Part shown: one piece after another, positions 43,367-45,025 of the stretch
Numbering within the stretch: position 1 is the stretch's first letter
Layout of the letters: every line of letters starts with the position of its first letter
From: an uncultured bacterium
GTDB taxonomy: Bacteria; Bacillota_I; Bacilli_A; RFN20; CAG-826
Length of the DNA: 45,025 nucleotides
Direction of reading: 5' to 3'
Assembly: GCA_949297305.1 (NCBI GenBank)
Contig: CASFSG010000064.1
Coordinates: forward strand, 1-45,025
The notes under the pieces: model-generated
Databases searched by the model: none
What the model saw: the letters and a program-made list of their open reading frames with translations, nothing else
What the model was told of the DNA's origin: nothing
Program-made: the position numbers and the translations under genes

Positions 43367-45025
43367 TATTCTTTAACTTTCATCTCATAACCTTCAATGA
43401 TATCTAATTCTTTTAAATCATTGAAATTTTCAATTGTTAAGCCACATTCATAGCCTTCTTTAACTTCCTTGACATCGTCTTTAAATCTTCTTAAAGAGGC
43501 AATTTTGCCATCATAAATGATGATACCATCACGTAAAATGCGAACTTTTTCGCCAACTTTTATTAATCCGCTTGTAACATAAGAGCCAGCAATAATGCCG
43601 ACGCGAGAAATTTTAATCAGCTCGCGTACCTCAGCTTGACCAGTAACAATTTCCACTTCTTCTTTTTTAAGCATGCCCTTTAAAGCATCTTCCATCTCTT
43701 CAATTAAGTCATAAATGATGCGATGTAAACGAATTTCAATATGTTCTAAATCAGCCTTAGCTTTAATTTGTGAACTCGGTCGTACATTAAAACCGTAAAT
43801 AATTGCTTTAGAGGCGCTAGCAAGCATGATATCGCTTTCAGTGATTGCACCCGCTGAAGCGTGGATAATATTTACACGGATTTGATCATTAGATAATTTT
43901 AATAATGATGCCTTAACCGCTTCACTTGAACCAGTTGTATCGGTTTTTAAAATGATGTTAACATCTTGAATTTCTCCTTCATGAATGCGGTTATATAAAT
44001 CATCAAGACTTGCACCTTTCGATGAGTTTCTCTCCTCTTCAATTTTGATCAATTTTCTCTTTAAAGCGATGTCGCGAGCTTGTTTTTCATTAGGAAAGGC
44101 CATGAAGTGATCACCAGCATTAGGAACTTCTGATAGCCCAATGACCGCGACCGGTGTCGATGGTGAGGCGCTTTTAATAATCTTTTGAAATTCATTTGTC
44201 ATGCGGCGAATTTTTCCATAAGCTGTTCCGACGACAACATAGTCTTGAAAAGATAAAGTGCCGTTTTGGACAAGCAAAGTAGCTTTAGGTCCTTCACCTT
44301 TATCGAGTTTTGCTTCAATAACTGTTCCAATAGCGTAGCGATCTGGGTTAGCTTTTAATTCGAGCATTTCAGCAACTAAAAGGATTGCATCGAGCAAATT
44401 GTCGATACCAATATTCTTTTTGGCGGAGATATTAACGAAAATATTTTTACCTCCCCACTCTTCGGAAATAATATCATATTTAGCGAGCTCATTACGTATT
44501 TTATCAATATTAGCCCCTTCTTTATCAATTTTATTGATAGCAACAATAATTGGAACACCAGCTGCTTTCGCGTGGTCGATTGCTTCGATTGTTTGAGGCA
44601 TAACTCCATCATCAGCCGCCACAACCAAAACGACGATATCGGTAACGGAAGCTCCGCGAGAACGCATGGCAGTAAAAGCTTCATGCCCAGGTGTATCGAT
44701 GAAAGTAATCTTTTGACCATTTATTTCTTTTTGATATGCCCCGATAGCTTGCGAAATACCGCCTACTTCACTAGCAACTAAATTGGAATTTCTAATCGCA
44801 TCGATTAAAGTAGTTTTACCATGGTCAACATGCCCCATAATTGTCACCACTGGTGGTCGGGGTTTTAAATCTTCGGGCTTATCGACAATTTCTAAATCTT
44901 CAAAATTTTCTTCTTCGACGATTTTTTCCTTATGAAAATCAAATCCGAACTCTAGACAGATTAAACCAATTGTTTCATCATCTAATATTTGGTTGACAGT
45001 GAACATTTTACCATTTAAGAAAAGA
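43366..45025 (-). CDS. infB: Translation initiation factor IF-2, C-terminal part (5' end beyond window)
   Basis: The frame stays open to the right edge (visible codons before ATG 45006 read LFLNGK), and that matches the usual IF-2 sequence [13 protein letters not shown], so this is a partial gene and not a start at 45006. 552 residues are visible. The G domain has [17 protein letters not shown] and NKID; domains 2 to 4 follow, ending [10 protein letters not shown]-2 is the GTPase that delivers initiator tRNA to the 30S subunit. Confidence 0.97.
   Translation of the reverse strand, partial: LFLNGKMFTVNQILDDETIGLICLEFGFDFHKEKIVEEENFEDLEIVDKPEDLKPRPPVVTIMGHVDHGKTTLIDAIRNSNLVASEVGGISQAIGAYQKEINGQKITFIDTPGHEAFTAMRSRGASVTDIVVLVVAADDGVMPQTIEAIDHAKAAGVPIIVAINKIDKEGANIDKIRNELAKYDIISEEWGGKNIFVNISAKKNIGIDNLLDAILLVAEMLELKANPDRYAIGTVIEAKLDKGEGPKATLLVQNGTLSFQDYVVVGTAYGKIRRMTNEFQKIIKSASPSTPVAVIGLSEVPNAGDHFMAFPNEKQARDIALKRKLIKIEEERNSSKGASLDDLYNRIHEGEIQDVNIILKTDTTGSSEAVKASLLKLSNDQIRVNIIHASAGAITESDIMLASASKAIIYGFNVRPSSQIKAKADLEHIEIRLHRIIYDLIEEMEDALKGMLKKEEVEIVTGQAEVRELIKISRVGIIAGSYVTSGLIKVGEKVRILRDGIIIYDGKIASLRRFKDDVKEVKEGYECGLTIENFNDLKELDIIEGYEMKVKE

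Noticed and set aside
45004-45006. infB start at ATG 45006
   Set aside because: The frame is open beyond it and the upstream residues LFLNGK match the internal IF-2 sequence; the gene is truncated by the window edge.

Overview
The window is AT-rich bacterial chromosome (by eye about two thirds A+T) packed with housekeeping genes. TGG encodes Trp and TGA is used as a stop (for example truB and ribF), so the code is standard. Gene orders (rplU-prp-rpmA-obgE, ruvA-ruvB-secDF-recJ-rel, mnmA-alaS-ruvX-yrzB-greA, infB-rbfA-truB-ribF-rpsO-pnp, rnjB-ftsK), an L27 with a cleavable N-terminal extension plus its protease Prp, a CIRCE operator, a T-box and an L21-type leader all point to a Bacillota lineage. 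I infer an uncultured, reduced-genome Bacilli-type organism near Erysipelotrichales, Acholeplasmatales or RF39; the sequence alone does not settle this. No tRNA, rRNA, CRISPR array, complete insertion sequence or prophage was seen.

Layout. 1-920: 5' part of rel on the minus strand. 1004-5442: two plus-strand genes, htpG (CIRCE-controlled) and a large lipoprotein of unknown function. 5620-14846: minus strand, recJ, secDF, ruvB, ruvA, obgE, a GT2 glycosyltransferase, rpmA, prp and rplU behind an L21-type leader. 14880-16406: radC, an unlisted 59-residue membrane peptide gene and greA. 16425-20013: yrzB, ruvX and alaS under an Ala T-box. 20037-23512: mnmA, dtd, pdp and a flavodoxin-fold oxidoreductase. 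23663-24955: a plus-strand RsmF-like methyltransferase. 24938-31381: ftsK-acpS-pulA-SSB-like-plsC. 31433-38888: pnp, a three-gene flavoenzyme module, a YfcE-type phosphodiesterase and an RNase J2-like gene. 39012-45025: rpsO, an esterase, ribF, truB, a plus-strand ttcA-like gene, rbfA and the 3' part of infB.

How the genes work together. Much of the window is translation and its quality control (rplU, rpmA, Prp, RsmF-like, MnmA, TtcA-like, AlaS, Dtd, TruB, RbfA, IF2, Obg). The rest covers recombination and repair (RuvAB, RecJ, RuvX, SSB-like), chromosome segregation (FtsK), RNA decay (PNPase with RNase J2), the stringent response (Rel), protein export (SecDF) and small carbon, lipid and cofactor modules (PulA, PlsC, AcpS, RibF, Pdp).

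The least ordinary points are: a SecDF that has lost its proton-relay aspartates; the 59-residue single-pass peptide gene overlapping radC; an rpsO leader whose hairpin loop can pair with its own Shine-Dalgarno sequence; a compact T-box; several transcription units with a TATAAT placed so the mRNA would start at or within a few bases of the start codon; and a ttcA-like gene inserted antisense inside the rbfA-truB cluster.
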